Source: Candidatus Ruminococcus avistercoris (GTDB lineage Bacteria; Bacillota; Clostridia; Lachnospirales; Lachnospiraceae). From it: 64,000 nucleotides of DNA. The translations under genes were made by a program, and so were the position numbers. Positions 43,128 to 50,405 of the stretch are shown piece by piece; positions within the stretch are counted from its first letter, which is position 1, and every line of letters starts with the position of its first letter. Location: the NCBI GenBank assembly GCA_019120315.1, contig DWVJ01000028.1, positions 29,926 to 93,925 on the forward strand. The letters are read 5' to 3'. The notes below the pieces were generated by a model that saw nothing but the letters and a program-made list of their open reading frames with translations, did not search any database and had not been told where the DNA came from.

Positions 43128-44201
43128 ATGAAGAAAAAATTATGTGCGGCATTACTGGCAGCAGCGCTGGCGGCGCTGACCGGATGCGGCGGCTCCGGAG
43201 AAGGAAATACCGCCGATGCAGAGGGGGACAAGGCAGATGCCGGGGAGATTACGGTTTATACAGCCCTGGAAGACGAGCAGGTGACCGATTATCTGGCAAA
43301 ATTCAATGAAACCTATCCGGATATCAAAGTAAATGTCGTCCGCGAGTCCACCGGAATTATCACGGCGAAACTGATTGCGGAGAAGGATAACCCGCAGGCG
43401 GACGTGGTCTGGGGTACGGCGGCTTCCTCCATGATGGTTCTGGATGATATGGATGCGCTGCAGCCCTATGAACCGGAAGGATGCGACCGGATCCTTGCGC
43501 AGTTTAAATCAGATAAAGAAGTACCCACCTGGGTGGGAATCGACGCCTGGGAAACAGCTTTTGTGGTGAATACGGCAGAGCTGGAAAAGCTGGGCATGAC
43601 GGCGGACGAGATTACTTCCTATGAAGACCTGCTGGATCCCCGTCTGAAAGGGCATATCGTTATGTCCAATCCCAATTCTTCCGGAACCGGATTTTTGACG
43701 GTATCTGCTGTTTTGCAGCTGAAGGGTAAGGACACGGAGGAAGGATGGAATTACCTGGATCAGCTGCATGAAAACGTTGCCCAGTATGTACATTCCGGCT
43801 CCAAGCCTGCTAAAATGGCAGCTTCCGGAGAGTGTGCCGTGGGAATCAGTTTCGGATATGCGGGCCTTAGCCAGAAAGAGAAAGGGGCTCCGGTGGAAGT
43901 GGTATTTCCGGAAGAAGGTTCCGGGTGGGATCTGGAAGCCAACGCTCTGATGGCGAAGGATGAGATCAATCCGGCTGCCTATACCTTCCTGGATTGGGCT
44001 ATTTCCGATGACGCCATGGATCTGTACAGAGAGAATTACCCCATTGTTACGGTGGAAAATACCGGAGAATATGAAGGATACGAAGGAAATCCGCTTGATC
44101 AGCTGATCGAAAATGATTTCTCCTGGGCAGCAAAAAACAGAGAAGACATTTTAAATCAGTGGATGGAGAAATATGACGGCAAGTCAGAAGCGGAATCATA
44201 A
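43128..44201 (+). CDS. ABC transporter substrate-binding lipoprotein, 2-aminoethylphosphonate/iron type
   Basis: The 357-residue lipoprotein (lipobox LTGC, Cys20) has the type-2 periplasmic fold: EITVYTALEDEQVTDYLAKFNETYPDIKVNVVRESTGIITAKLIAEKDNPQADVVWG. This start resembles proteins annotated as PhnS-type 2-aminoethylphosphonate binders and the wider iron(III)/spermidine group. The ligand cannot be fixed from sequence. The likely start is ATG 43128, which overlaps the stop of a four-codon mini-ORF with the better RBS (AAGGAG). First gene of a four-gene operon. Confidence 0.85.
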   Translation: MKKKLCAALLAAALAALTGCGGSGEGNTADAEGDKADAGEITVYTALEDEQVTDYLAKFNETYPDIKVNVVRESTGIITAKLIAEKDNPQADVVWGTAASSMMVLDDMDALQPYEPEGCDRILAQFKSDKEVPTWVGIDAWETAFVVNTAELEKLGMTADEITSYEDLLDPRLKGHIVMSNPNSSGTGFLTVSAVLQLKGKDTEEGWNYLDQLHENVAQYVHSGSKPAKMAASGECAVGISFGYAGLSQKEKGAPVEVVFPEEGSGWDLEANALMAKDEINPAAYTFLDWAISDDAMDLYRENYPIVTVENTGEYEGYEGNPLDQLIENDFSWAAKNREDILNQWMEKYDGKSEAES

Positions 44202-44216
44202 GAGAGGGGATCTGAA

Positions 44217-45236
44217 ATGGCATTTTTATCAGTGAGAAATATTGTGAAACACTTTGATACTCATACCGCTCTGAAAAATGTCAGCATTGATATCGAAAAA
44301 GGGGAGCTGGTGAGTATCCTGGGCCCCTCCGGCTGCGGAAAAACCACTTTGCTGCGGATTATTGCAGGCCTGGAGACGGCGGATGAAGGACAGGTGATCA
44401 TCGACGGCAGAGACTGTACGTCTCTGCCGCCTTCCAAGAGAAATTTTGGTATCGTATTCCAGTCCTACGCTTTATTTCCGCATATGACGGTGGAGCAGAA
44501 TATCCTGTTCGGGCTGAATCAGCAGAAAAATCTTTCGAAGGAGGAAAGAAAAAACCGATGCCAGGAAGTGCTGGAGATGGTGGATCTGTATGATCAGAGA
44601 AAGAAATATCCCGCTCAGATGTCCGGCGGACAGCAGCAGAGAGTGGCGCTTGCCAGAGCGATATCTCTGAAACCTGCTTTTTTGCTGCTGGACGAACCCC
44701 TTTCAGCGCTGGATGCCAAGGTGCGGGTGAAACTGCGTTCGGAAATCTGTAAAATTCAGAAAAGGCTGGGCATTACCACGATCATGGTAACCCATGACCA
44801 GGAGGAAGCGCTGACCATGGCAGATAAAATCGTGGTGATGAACAATGCGGTGGTGGAGCAGATCGGAAAGCCCAAAGAAATCTATGATGTACCGAAGACG
44901 GCGTTCGTGGCCAACTTTATCGGAACCATGAACCTTTACAGGAGGGATCAGAAAATATACGGAGTCCGGCCTGAGATTATCGAGATTACCAAAACCGGAA
45001 AGATGCGGGAAGTGGAAAGCTGGAAAGGCGTCATTGAAGAAGTGGAGTTTCGCGGAGCGCTGACCCGGGTTTACGGGAAACTGGAAGATACGAAAGAAAC
45101 CATCTGCGCTGATATCGACTCGGCCCGGGCAGGCAGTCTGGTGCTGGATGAGCAGGATCAGGTATATTTTAACATTCCAAAATCAGGCATTATCTGCTAT
45201 CCCGATGCGCAGATGCCGGAAAGGAATTCTTTATGA
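44217..45236 (+). CDS. ABC transporter ATP-binding protein, aminophosphonate/iron/polyamine type
   Basis: A 339-residue importer ATPase with Walker A GPSGCGKTT, Q-loop IVFQSYALFPHMT, signature MSGGQQQRVALAR, Walker B FLLLDEPLSALD, switch TMVTHDQEEAL-type IMVTHDQEEAL, and a C-terminal TOBE-like domain (about 240-330). ATG is 15 bases after the binding protein (RBS AGAGAGGGG). The next gene overlaps its TGA by 4 bases, so the ATPase and permease are translated together. Confidence 0.92.
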   Translation: MAFLSVRNIVKHFDTHTALKNVSIDIEKGELVSILGPSGCGKTTLLRIIAGLETADEGQVIIDGRDCTSLPPSKRNFGIVFQSYALFPHMTVEQNILFGLNQQKNLSKEERKNRCQEVLEMVDLYDQRKKYPAQMSGGQQQRVALARAISLKPAFLLLDEPLSALDAKVRVKLRSEICKIQKRLGITTIMVTHDQEEALTMADKIVVMNNAVVEQIGKPKEIYDVPKTAFVANFIGTMNLYRRDQKIYGVRPEIIEITKTGKMREVESWKGVIEEVEFRGALTRVYGKLEDTKETICADIDSARAGSLVLDEQDQVYFNIPKSGIICYPDAQMPERNSL

Positions 45237-46903
45237 AAAGCAGGCATAAAAGTATACGGCTGCGCCCGGCGGATATCACCATCGCCGTGATGACGCTGGT
45301 GTTCGTGATCATCTTAATCTGTCCGTTGTTTTCCCTGTTTTCCAAGGCGTTCCTGGATTCTGCGGGAGAGTTTGCCGGTCTGGGAAATTATATCGAGTAC
45401 TTTTCCACGCCCTCCCTTTCTGTGTCAGTGACCAATACCCTGACCGTCTCCTGTGCGGCTGCTGTGTTCGGCACCTTGTTGGGATTTCTTTATGCGTACG
45501 GTCTGACCAGAACCAATATCAAAGGGAAAACGTTTTTCCGGTATGTGGCCATGATCCCGATCTTCTTGCCCACCGTGGTTCACGGACTGGGGCTGGTGTA
45601 TCTGTTCGGAAAACAGGGAGTGATCACGGGGCTGGGCTGGGATATCGGCCTGTACGGCAGGACGGGCATCATTCTGTCGGAAATCATCTATACCTTCCCG
45701 CAGTCTTTTCTGATGTTCCTGATCGCGCTGAACTATGCGGACGGCCGGTTGTATGAGGCGGCGGAGAGTATGGGCTGCAGCTCACTGAAAAAATTCAGCC
45801 ATATCACCATTCCATCGGTGCGGTATACGCTGATCAACAGTCTGTTTGTCTGCTTCACTCTGGCGTTTACTGATTTCGGAGCGCCTAAGGTGCTGGGCGG
45901 AAGCTACAATGTTCTGGCGACAGATATTTACGAGCAGGTGGCCGGTCAGTTTGACATGAATATGGGAGCCGTAGTGGGAACGCTGCTGCTGATACCGGCA
46001 GTGCTGAGTTTCGGCGTGGATCGGATCACCACCAGAAAAAACAATGACGGGATCAGCTCAAAGGCGCAGCCTTTGAAGATCAAAACCAGTAAAGCAAGGG
46101 ACGGAGCCTTTTATGTGATCTGCGGCGGAATTGCCCTGTGTCTGCTCTGCATCGTCGGCGTGCTGGTTATGGGGGCTTTTACAAAATATTATCCCTATGA
46201 TATGGGGTTCACGCTGGAGAATTTTAATTTCAACCCCTCCACGGGAGGGATACAGAGTTATATGAATTCTCTGAAAATGAGCATTGTCACCGCAATCTGC
46301 GGAACGGTGTTTGTGTTTGTCTATGCTTATTTTATTGAACGGGGAAAATGCTTTCCGGTACTGAAAAATGCAGGACGAATCTTATCCAGTCTGCCGCTGG
46401 CGCTTCCGGGCATGGTGATCGGGTTAAGCTTTATCTTCTTCTTTAATCAGAAGAACAATCCGCTTAACTTCGTGTACGGAACCATGATCATCCTGGTTCT
46501 GGCCAATATGGTGCATTTTTATTCCGTGCCCTTCGTGACAGCCAGCAGCGCGCTGAAGAAACTGGACAGAGAATACGAAAATGTGGCGGAGAGTCTGAAA
46601 GTACCCGGGTGGAAAACCTTCTGCAAGGTAGTGGTTCCCATGTCGCTGCCGGCCGTGCTGGAGATCTTCATGTATTACTTCATGAATTCTATGGTGACGG
46701 TATCTGCGGTCGTCTTCCTGTACAGCGCCCGGTTCAAGGTGGCGTCCATTGCCATTACTCACATGGAGGAGGCGGGAGACATCGCCCAGGCGGCGGCCAT
46801 GAGTTTATTGATTCTTCTGATCAATGTGGCGGTCAGGGGAATCTATGAAATCTGCGTTTACAAAATGAAAAAAACACATAAATACGGAGGTAATGAAACA
46901 TGA
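45233..46903 (+). CDS. Fused two-domain ABC permease
   Basis: The 556-residue membrane protein has about 12 helices and two BPD_transp_1 halves. Each carries an EAA coupling loop: YEAAESMGCSSLKKFSHITIPSVRY (about 185-210) and YENVAESLKVPGWKTFCKVVVPMSLP (about 450-475). Fusing both permease domains is typical of the FbpB iron and PhnU-like 2-aminoethylphosphonate systems. It lies within a 4-base-overlap chain from ATPase to dehydrogenase. Substrate unknown. Confidence 0.9.
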   Translation: MKSRHKSIRLRPADITIAVMTLVFVIILICPLFSLFSKAFLDSAGEFAGLGNYIEYFSTPSLSVSVTNTLTVSCAAAVFGTLLGFLYAYGLTRTNIKGKTFFRYVAMIPIFLPTVVHGLGLVYLFGKQGVITGLGWDIGLYGRTGIILSEIIYTFPQSFLMFLIALNYADGRLYEAAESMGCSSLKKFSHITIPSVRYTLINSLFVCFTLAFTDFGAPKVLGGSYNVLATDIYEQVAGQFDMNMGAVVGTLLLIPAVLSFGVDRITTRKNNDGISSKAQPLKIKTSKARDGAFYVICGGIALCLLCIVGVLVMGAFTKYYPYDMGFTLENFNFNPSTGGIQSYMNSLKMSIVTAICGTVFVFVYAYFIERGKCFPVLKNAGRILSSLPLALPGMVIGLSFIFFFNQKNNPLNFVYGTMIILVLANMVHFYSVPFVTASSALKKLDREYENVAESLKVPGWKTFCKVVVPMSLPAVLEIFMYYFMNSMVTVSAVVFLYSARFKVASIAITHMEEAGDIAQAAAMSLLILLINVAVRGIYEICVYKMKKTHKYGGNET

Positions 46904-48060
46904 AAGTATTTTGTCTTGGAGCGGCCGGCCGGATCAGCAGAGAGTCGGCGCTGGATCTGGTGCAGTATTCTGATTTTGAGAAGATTACCATTGGAGATTA
47001 CAATTACGAAGAAGCATGCAAGGTGGCGCAGTGGCTGAATGACAAACGTGTGGATGTGGTAAAAGTCGATGTGACAAAAACCGATGAGACGGCCGAACGG
47101 ATGCGCGGTTACGACGTCGTTATGGACGGCACCCAGATCACCCTCAATGGTCTGTCCACGGAATGCATTGCGAAAGCCGGCTGTCACGGGGTGAACCTGA
47201 ATGGTTTCGGAGAGGAAAATCAGTGGGATGAACTGTTTAAAAAAGCGGGAAAAGCCTGCGTGCCAGGGTTTGGCATGACGCCTGGCGTCACACAGATGAT
47301 GGCCATGCATCTGGCAGGTCAGCTGGATACGGTGGAAGAGGTCTATGTTTCTCACGGAGCCTTTCGTCCCTTTGCTTTCTCCAAATCCATTACGGAAACC
47401 ACAACTTATGAGTATGATCCCAACCTGGAAAGCAGAGTGGTATATGAAGACGGAAAGTTTATACAGGTCCCGCCCTTCGCCCGTCCCCGAGAAGTGGAAC
47501 TGCCCCAGCCTTATGGCAAAACTGTTCAGTACATCATTCCCCATTCAGAGACGGTAACGCTGGCGAAGGCGCTGAAAGATAAGGGCGTGCGGCTGATCGA
47601 AGTACGAGGCACCTGGCCGAAACAGAACATGACTCTGGTAAGAGGGCTGTATGATTACGGTATTTTGAAAAACCCGCCGGTGCAGGTGGGAGATACCACA
47701 AAGGGGCTGATGAGCATTATCGGGGACTACCTGGTGGAAAGCGAGCAGGGGAAAACCACACAGCTGTATGGTTATGCGCTGCACATCGAGGTAGTCGGAT
47801 ATAAAGACGGCGTAAAAAAACAGGGAATCATCTATCATACCCATCCTGCTTCCGACGGAAGCGTAAAAGGCTGGGAAGGGCTAAGAGCCTATACCAGAAA
47901 TGTGGGAATTCCCCTCTCTATTGCAGCGCAGCAGCTGGCAAAGGGCAATGTAAAAGGAACCGGTATCCTCATCCCGGAGGAAGCCTTTGAACCGCAGCAG
48001 ATCTTTGATGAACTGGAAAAACGCGGCATCTATATGCATGAAACATGGAATGAAATGTAA
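46900..48060 (+). CDS. Saccharopine dehydrogenase/reductase-like oxidoreductase
   Basis: The 386-residue protein has an N-terminal Rossmann fold (VFCLGAAGRISRESALDLVQ, then DYNYEEACKVA) and a saccharopine-reductase-like C-terminal domain (about 120-380; CVPGFGMTPGVTQMMAMHLA). Related enzymes act on saccharopine, carboxynorspermidine or other secondary amines made from amino acids. RBS ACGGAGGTAATG is inside the permease tail; start and stop overlap by 4 bases. Its tight coupling to the importer suggests it processes the imported compound. Confidence 0.85.
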   Translation: MKVFCLGAAGRISRESALDLVQYSDFEKITIGDYNYEEACKVAQWLNDKRVDVVKVDVTKTDETAERMRGYDVVMDGTQITLNGLSTECIAKAGCHGVNLNGFGEENQWDELFKKAGKACVPGFGMTPGVTQMMAMHLAGQLDTVEEVYVSHGAFRPFAFSKSITETTTYEYDPNLESRVVYEDGKFIQVPPFARPREVELPQPYGKTVQYIIPHSETVTLAKALKDKGVRLIEVRGTWPKQNMTLVRGLYDYGILKNPPVQVGDTTKGLMSIIGDYLVESEQGKTTQLYGYALHIEVVGYKDGVKKQGIIYHTHPASDGSVKGWEGLRAYTRNVGIPLSIAAQQLAKGNVKGTGILIPEEAFEPQQIFDELEKRGIYMHETWNEM

Positions 48061-48083
48061 AACAGTCTAAGGAAATCAGATAG

Positions 48084-48124
48084 AAAAGCCTTCCGGAATT
48101 CTCTCTCCTTCGGAAGGCTTTTTT
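48084..48124 (+). terminator. Terminator of the RpiR-linked transporter operon
   Basis: AAAAGCCTTCCG pairs with CGGAAGGCTTTT around a pyrimidine loop, followed by T6. Confidence 0.9.
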
Positions 48125-48128
48125 GCTG

Positions 48129-48157
48129 TTGCGAATCCCCCCGTTCCGTATTATAAT
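48129..48157 (+). promoter_or_regulatory. Promoter of hpf
   Basis: TTGCGA (48129-48134), 17 bases, TATAAT (48152-48157), about 60 bases before the gene. Confidence 0.65.
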
Positions 48158-48217
48158 AAAACTAATTACAACCTGTGTAAACGGGATGTAAAATCGAAGC
48201 AAAAGGGAGTGGACATC

Positions 48218-48745
48218 ATGAAAATTATTATCAGTGGAAAAAATATCGAGATTACGGATGGATTACGGTCGGCAGTCGAGGACAAGCTTGGCAAGCTGGA
48301 ACGGTACTTTACTCCGGAAACAGACATTATCGTAACGCTGAGTGTCGAAAAAGAACGGCAGAAAATTGAGGTAACGATCCCGGTAAAAGGAAATATTATC
48401 CGCTCTGAACAGGTGAGCAATGATATGTATGTGTCCATCGATCTGGTAGAAGAAGTGATCGAACGTCAGTTGAGAAAATACAAAAATAAAATCGTGGATA
48501 AACATCAGGACGGCGGAAACCTCCAGAAAGCATTTATTGAAAAAGAAGTTCCGGATGATGAAGAGGTTAAGATCATCCGGACCAAGAAGTTTGGCATTAA
48601 GCCGATGTATCCGGAAGACGCCTGTGTGCAGATGGAACTGCTGGGACACAATTTCTTCGTTTTCTGCAATGCAGAGACGGATGAGGTGAATGTGGTTTAC
48701 AAAAGGAAGGGTAATACCTACGGTCTGATCGAGCCGGAATATTGA
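48218..48745 (+). CDS. hpf: Long-form ribosome hibernation promoting factor
   Basis: Long HPF binds the 30S decoding centre and dimerises ribosomes (100S) in stationary phase. The N-terminal domain is MKIIISGKNIEITDGLRSAVEDKLGKLERYF (about 1-100); the C-terminal dimerisation domain is KIIRTKKFGIKPMYPEDACVQMELLGHNFFVFCNAETDEVNVVYKRKGNTYGLIEP. Length 175 residues, standard. ATG 48218 has RBS AGGGAGTGGA at good spacing; the upstream GTG in the track does not. Confidence 0.97.
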   Translation: MKIIISGKNIEITDGLRSAVEDKLGKLERYFTPETDIIVTLSVEKERQKIEVTIPVKGNIIRSEQVSNDMYVSIDLVEEVIERQLRKYKNKIVDKHQDGGNLQKAFIEKEVPDDEEVKIIRTKKFGIKPMYPEDACVQMELLGHNFFVFCNAETDEVNVVYKRKGNTYGLIEPEY

Positions 48746-48790
48746 TGAGACAAAGTGCAAAATTTTAATGATGGGGAAAGTGATTTGCAA

Positions 48791-48827
48791 GGGGGCTGTC
48801 GCACAAGGAGTGGTGTGACAGCCTCCC
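48791..48827 (+). terminator. Hairpin after hpf
   Basis: GGGGGCTGTC-CAC pairs with GTGTGACAGCCTCCC (small bulges); the T run (TTT) is short. Probable terminator of hpf. Confidence 0.65.
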
Positions 48828-48865
48828 TTTGTGGGGATAAGGTTTGTACAAAAGGGGAGAAAAAA

Positions 48866-50269
48866 ATGACAAAAAGAAAAAAGATACTGCTCGGCGTGCT
48901 TGTGGTGTTCCTTTTGCTTCTGGCAGGGACGTATGCAGCAATGGCGTTTTATTTCGAAGAGCATTTTTATTCCAATACCGTCATTGACGGAATGGATTGT
49001 TCACAGATGACAGCGGCACAGGTGAAAGAAAAGCTGAAAGAAGAAGTGGAAAGCTACCGGCTGACGGTGACTGGCAGAGGCGAGGCTAAGGAAACGCTGA
49101 CGGCCTGGGATCTTTCTCTTTCCTATAAAGACGACGGGGCGGTAGACCGGCTTTTAAAAGGGCAGAATCACTGGCTCTGGCCGGCGGGGGCCTTCCGGGA
49201 ACATACGTATCAGGAACTGGTTTCGTTGGAAGTATCGGACGAGGGCATCAGCAAGGCGGTGGATGGCCTGGCCATGATGCAGGAAGAGAATATGACGGCG
49301 CCGGAAGATGCTTCTATCACCGTGGAAAACAATGATTTTACCATTGTTCCGGAAAAAGAAGGAACCACACTGAACCGTGACAAGGTGACGGCGGCGGTTA
49401 AAAAGGCGGTTCTGGCAGGGGAAAAGACGCTGGATCTGGATGCGGCGGACTGCTATGAACATCCGGCAGTCACGGCGGAGGATGAAGCGCTTAAGGAACG
49501 TCTTAAGAATCTGCAGCAGCTGGTTTCTGCCAGTTTGACCATGGATTTTGGCAGCGGCCGCACGGAGACGGTGGACAAGAATCTTTTGATCACCTGGCTG
49601 ACACAGGACGAAGCGGGAAATGATGTGATCGATTCTGCCAAAGTGACGGAATATGTGCAGCAGCTGGCGGATAAATATGATACGGTGGGACACCATACCT
49701 TTACCACCACGGGAGGCGAAACCGTTACTCTGGAAAAGGGCGATTACGGCTGGGTACTGGATGTGGAAACGACGGCGGCCAATCTCGCCCAGGCTATACA
49801 GGAGCATCAGCAGGGAGCTTTTGAGGTGATCTACAGCAGTTCGGCAAAAAGCAGAGAGGAGAATGATATCGGCAGTTCCTACATAGAAATCTCCATTGAA
49901 CAGCAGACGGTGTGGTGCTATGTGGACGGGGAACTGGTGGTGGAGACGCCGGTGGTGACAGGATGCGTAAACAATGGAACTGAGACGCCAAAGGGAGGCG
50001 TATGGAAAGTCAAATCCAGAAAATCTCCCTACACAATGAAGGGAAAACCGGATGAAAACGGGGAGCCGTCCTATGTGGAGGAGGTGACCTACTGGGTGCC
50101 CTACAGCGAGGACTTTACGGTGGGGCTTCATGACCTGGCTTCCAGAACGGCTTTCGGAGGAGATATCTACATCACCAATGGTTCCCATGGATGTGTCAAC
50201 ACCCCGCTGGATGCCATGAAAAAAATTTACGATGTGGTGTCCTACGGTTTTCCGGTTATTGTATACTGA
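48866..50269 (+). CDS. L,D-transpeptidase with peptidoglycan-binding domains
   Basis: This membrane-anchored wall enzyme makes 3-3 cross-links or attaches proteins. The 467 residues contain an N-terminal membrane helix (about 8-28), two PG_binding_4-like repeats (about 45-310; NTVIDGMDCSQMTAAQVKEKL) and a YkuD catalytic domain (345-467) with HDLASRTAFGG and SHGCVNTP, where Cys443 is the nucleophile. ATG 48866 has RBS AAAGGGGAG. It starts after the hpf hairpin and so has its own unit. Confidence 0.94.
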   Translation: MTKRKKILLGVLVVFLLLLAGTYAAMAFYFEEHFYSNTVIDGMDCSQMTAAQVKEKLKEEVESYRLTVTGRGEAKETLTAWDLSLSYKDDGAVDRLLKGQNHWLWPAGAFREHTYQELVSLEVSDEGISKAVDGLAMMQEENMTAPEDASITVENNDFTIVPEKEGTTLNRDKVTAAVKKAVLAGEKTLDLDAADCYEHPAVTAEDEALKERLKNLQQLVSASLTMDFGSGRTETVDKNLLITWLTQDEAGNDVIDSAKVTEYVQQLADKYDTVGHHTFTTTGGETVTLEKGDYGWVLDVETTAANLAQAIQEHQQGAFEVIYSSSAKSREENDIGSSYIEISIEQQTVWCYVDGELVVETPVVTGCVNNGTETPKGGVWKVKSRKSPYTMKGKPDENGEPSYVEEVTYWVPYSEDFTVGLHDLASRTAFGGDIYITNGSHGCVNTPLDAMKKIYDVVSYGFPVIVY

Positions 50270-50275
50270 TACAGA

Positions 50276-50304
50276 ATTCTAAACTATTCTTAAGGAATTC
50301 TTAA
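50276..50304 (+). promoter_or_regulatory. 11-bp-spaced direct repeats before the Ig-repeat gene
   Basis: ATTCTTAA occurs at 50286 and 50297, exactly 11 bases apart, with a third partial copy (ATTCTAA) at 50276. Repeats spaced by one helix turn in the same direction are typical of OmpR/PhoB-family response regulator sites. Confidence 0.45.
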
Positions 50305-50405
50305 AATTTATTGCAGACGATTGTGTTTTCAGAAAAATCGTGTTAAGGTAAGGGTAACTTAAACGAGCGGATTTCATTATGAGAAATGAACCGGGAGGTG
50401 AGAGT

